Source of the DNA: Agrococcus sp. SGAir0287
GTDB taxonomy: Bacteria > Actinomycetota > Actinomycetes > Actinomycetales > Microbacteriaceae
NCBI RefSeq assembly: GCF_005484985.1
Contig: NZ_CP027942.1
Coordinates: 1,798,001-1,862,000 of the forward strand
Length of the DNA: 64,000 nucleotides
Direction: 5' to 3'
Below are positions 62,567 to 64,000 of this stretch, in pieces. The notes under the pieces are model-generated. The model saw only the letters and a program-made list of their open reading frames with translations, was not told the DNA's origin and searched no databases. The translations under genes were made by a program, and so were the position numbers. How positions within the stretch are numbered: the stretch's first letter is position 1; each line of letters opens with the position of its first letter.

Positions 62567-63160
62567 ATGGCGGATCTGGTCGTGGGCGACGACGGCCTCG
62601 CGAGGCCCGCGTGGGCGGCGCACGATCCCCTGCTGCGCGCGTACTACGACGAGGAGTGGGGCATGCCCGTGCGCGACGAGCGCGGGCTCTTCGAGCGCCT
62701 CTCGCTCGAGGCGTTCCAGTCGGGGCTGTCGTGGCGCACGATCCTCGCGAAGCGGCCGGCCTTCCGCGCGGCGTTCGCGGGCTTCGACCCCGACGCCGTC
62801 GCGGCGTTCGGCGACGACGACGTCGACCGGCTCATGGCCGACGCCGGCATCGTGCGCAACCGTCGCAAGATCGACGCGACGATCGGCAACGCGCGCGCGA
62901 CGATCGCGCTGCGCGACGACGGAGGACTGCCCGCGCTCGTCTGGTCGTTCCAGCCGCCGGTCACGCCGAGACCGACGTCGTTCGCAGAGGTCCCGACGTC
63001 GAGCCCCGAGTCGATCGCGCTCGCGAAGGCCCTGCGGGCGGCGGGCTTCGCGCACGTCGGCCCGACGACGATGTTCGCCCTCATGGAAGCCGTCGGCATC
63101 GTCGACACCCATCTCGCGGGCAGCCACCGCCGCGGCTCGAGCGGCATCTGGCCCGCGTGA
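62567..63160 (+). CDS. tag: DNA-3-methyladenine glycosylase I, cysteine-free variant
   Basis: 197 residues. The Tag fold is evident from DPLLRAYYDEEWGMPVRDERGLFERLSLEAFQSGLSW, RTILAKRPAFRAAFAGFDPDAVA, and FAHVGPTTMFALMEAVGIVDTHLAGSHRR. Removes alkylated adenine from DNA. In E. coli Tag a zinc is bound by Cys4, His17, His175 and Cys179. This protein has no cysteine at all, and His17 is replaced by Tyr (AYYDEEWG), so the zinc site is lost. The start ATG follows the leaderless pattern. Confidence 0.9.
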   Translation: MADLVVGDDGLARPAWAAHDPLLRAYYDEEWGMPVRDERGLFERLSLEAFQSGLSWRTILAKRPAFRAAFAGFDPDAVAAFGDDDVDRLMADAGIVRNRRKIDATIGNARATIALRDDGGLPALVWSFQPPVTPRPTSFAEVPTSSPESIALAKALRAAGFAHVGPTTMFALMEAVGIVDTHLAGSHRRGSSGIWPA

Positions 63161-63215
63161 CGCGATGTGACGCGCGCACCTCGCGTCCGCGGTCCCGGCG
63201 TCGCATCCTGACGGC

Positions 63216-63755
63216 ATGCGCCCTGGCTTCCCCGACGTCGTGAACGAGCTCGCCGCGCGGGTCGTGGCAGCCCTCGTCGTCGTCGCGACGCTCGCGATCG
63301 TGGCGCTGGGCGCCACGGTGCTGGCCGCCGCCGGCTGGGCGCTGTGGGCCGTCGCCGCCGGGTTCGCGCTGCGGGTCGGATGGGGTCCGCGCCTGTCGCC
63401 CTTCGGGCTGCTCGCGACCCGGGTCGTCGCACCCCGGCTCGGTGCGCCCAGGCTCGTGCCCGGCGCGCCCAAGCGCTTCGCGCAGGCGATCGGCCTCGCC
63501 GTGTCCGCGGCGGCCGCGCTCGCCGTCGCGCTGGGCTCGCCGCTCGTCGCCTGGGCGCTCGCCGGCGTCCTCGTGCTCGCCGCGTCCGCGGAGGCCGTCG
63601 TCGGGTTCTGCCTCGGCTGCTGGCTGTTCGCGTGGCTCATGCGCGTCGGCGTCATCCCCGCGTCCGTCTGCGAGGCGTGCGCCGACGTGACCGCACGGCT
63701 CCGCGAGCGCTCGGCGACCCTCGCCGCCGAGCCCGCTGCGAGCGGCCTCGCCTAG
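63216..63755 (+). CDS. DUF4395 membrane protein
   Basis: 179 residues, about four hydrophobic segments. Hallmarks of DUF4395: PDVVNELAARVVAALV, GPRLSPFGLLATRVVAPRLGAPRLVPGAPKRFAQAIG, and two C-x-x-C pairs near the C-terminus (GFCLGCWLFAWLM and VCEACADV). The family is often found beside thioredoxin or sulfurtransferase genes; none is adjacent here. CATCCT lies 6 nt before the ATG. Its TAG stop shares CTAG with the convergent oxidoreductase stop. Confidence 0.82.
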   Translation: MRPGFPDVVNELAARVVAALVVVATLAIVALGATVLAAAGWALWAVAAGFALRVGWGPRLSPFGLLATRVVAPRLGAPRLVPGAPKRFAQAIGLAVSAAAALAVALGSPLVAWALAGVLVLAASAEAVVGFCLGCWLFAWLMRVGVIPASVCEACADVTARLRERSATLAAEPAASGLA

Positions 63756-64000
63756 ACGGGCTGCGCGCTCGTCGCCACGCGAGCGGCTGCGAGCAGCTCG
63801 AGCGCGCGCACGCGCTCCGCGGCGCTCGTGCCGTGCACGGCGAGCATGACCTCGTCCGCCGACGCCTCCTCGGCGAACGCAGCGATGGCGGCTGCCGCGT
63901 CCTCACCGGTGCCGACGACCGACCGGCGCATCATCGCGAGCACCTGACGCCCCTGCGGCGACTCGGCGAGCACGTCGAGGTCCTCGTCCGACAGCGACTC
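63752..64000 (-). CDS. LLM-class flavin-dependent oxidoreductase, C-terminal part (5' end off window)
   Basis: The last ~82 residues of a luciferase-like monooxygenase family protein. SVVGTGEDAAAAIAAFAEEASADEVMLAVHG followed by AAERVRALELLAAA is the characteristic C-terminal end (VGT-x-E and ADE-M elements). The N-terminal flavin barrel lies beyond 64000. Substrate unknown. Confidence 0.78.
   Translation of the reverse strand, partial: ESLSDEDLDVLAESPQGRQVLAMMRRSVVGTGEDAAAAIAAFAEEASADEVMLAVHGTSAAERVRALELLAAARVATSAQPV

Overview
The window is about 64 kb of very GC-rich chromosome from an actinobacterium. A mycothione reductase gene, a dcw cluster without ftsA, SepF and DivIVA (Wag31) as division partners, a GarA-type FHA protein, NrdR and class II DAHP synthase all point to Actinobacteria. 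The run of FemX-type enzymes and the overall gene order suggest a Microbacteriaceae-like organism (Agrococcus is possible, but this is inference). No rRNA, tRNA, CRISPR array, prophage or insertion sequence was recognised.

Layout. 1-4.2 kb: four tandem, translationally coupled FemA/FemX-family aminoacyl transferases (the first runs off the left edge). 4.2-12.3 kb: an EI24 membrane protein, an EamA transporter, two small proteins, a DHA2-type efflux pump and two large paralogous membrane proteins of unknown function. 12.3-15.6 kb: a two-gene NHEJ module (ku, ligD). 15.6-18.9 kb: a 162-bp tandem repeat, a DUF222/HNH endonuclease with an abnormal 3' end, an ICMT-like membrane methyltransferase and a 52-residue ORF. 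18.9-21.7 kb: a hisD-nrdR-pyrD operon.

21.7-44.6 kb: the division and cell-wall (dcw) block, all on the minus strand, in the order mraZ-rsmH-ftsL-ftsI-murE-murF-mraY-murD-ftsW-murG-murC-ftsQ-ftsZ-yggS-sepF-yggT-divIVA-lspA-rluD-dnaE. Most junctions inside the mur/fts part are 1-4 bp stop/start overlaps. It makes lipid II (MurC-F, MraY, MurG), polymerises and crosslinks it at the septum (FtsW, FtsI) and builds the Z ring (FtsZ, SepF), while DivIVA organises polar growth. The FemX operon probably adds interpeptide-bridge residues to the same precursor. 44.9-53 kb: DUF3040, polyprenyl synthase, Rv2175c-like regulator, PASTA kinase, aroG, plsC and an acyl-CoA synthetase, in the same order as their M. 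tuberculosis counterparts. 53-62 kb: def, a 29-codon ORF, mtr and pyc (a chain of ATGA overlaps), then a ParA orphan, two MerR regulators, a GarA-like FHA protein and azlCD. 62.5-64 kb: a Tag-type glycosylase without cysteines, a DUF4395 protein and a partial flavin oxidoreductase.

Regulatory style. Many first-in-operon genes have a TANNNT (often TAGGCT or TACCCT) -10 element ending 6-8 nt before the start codon and no Shine-Dalgarno, which is the expected signature of leaderless mRNAs; it decides several starts. Genes inside operons use Shine-Dalgarno sites or overlapping codons. Other notable signals are a three-repeat MraZ box upstream of mraZ plus three further GTGGA pairs in opposite orientation, and a 9-mer shared by the 5' regions of ftsZ and of a merR gene.
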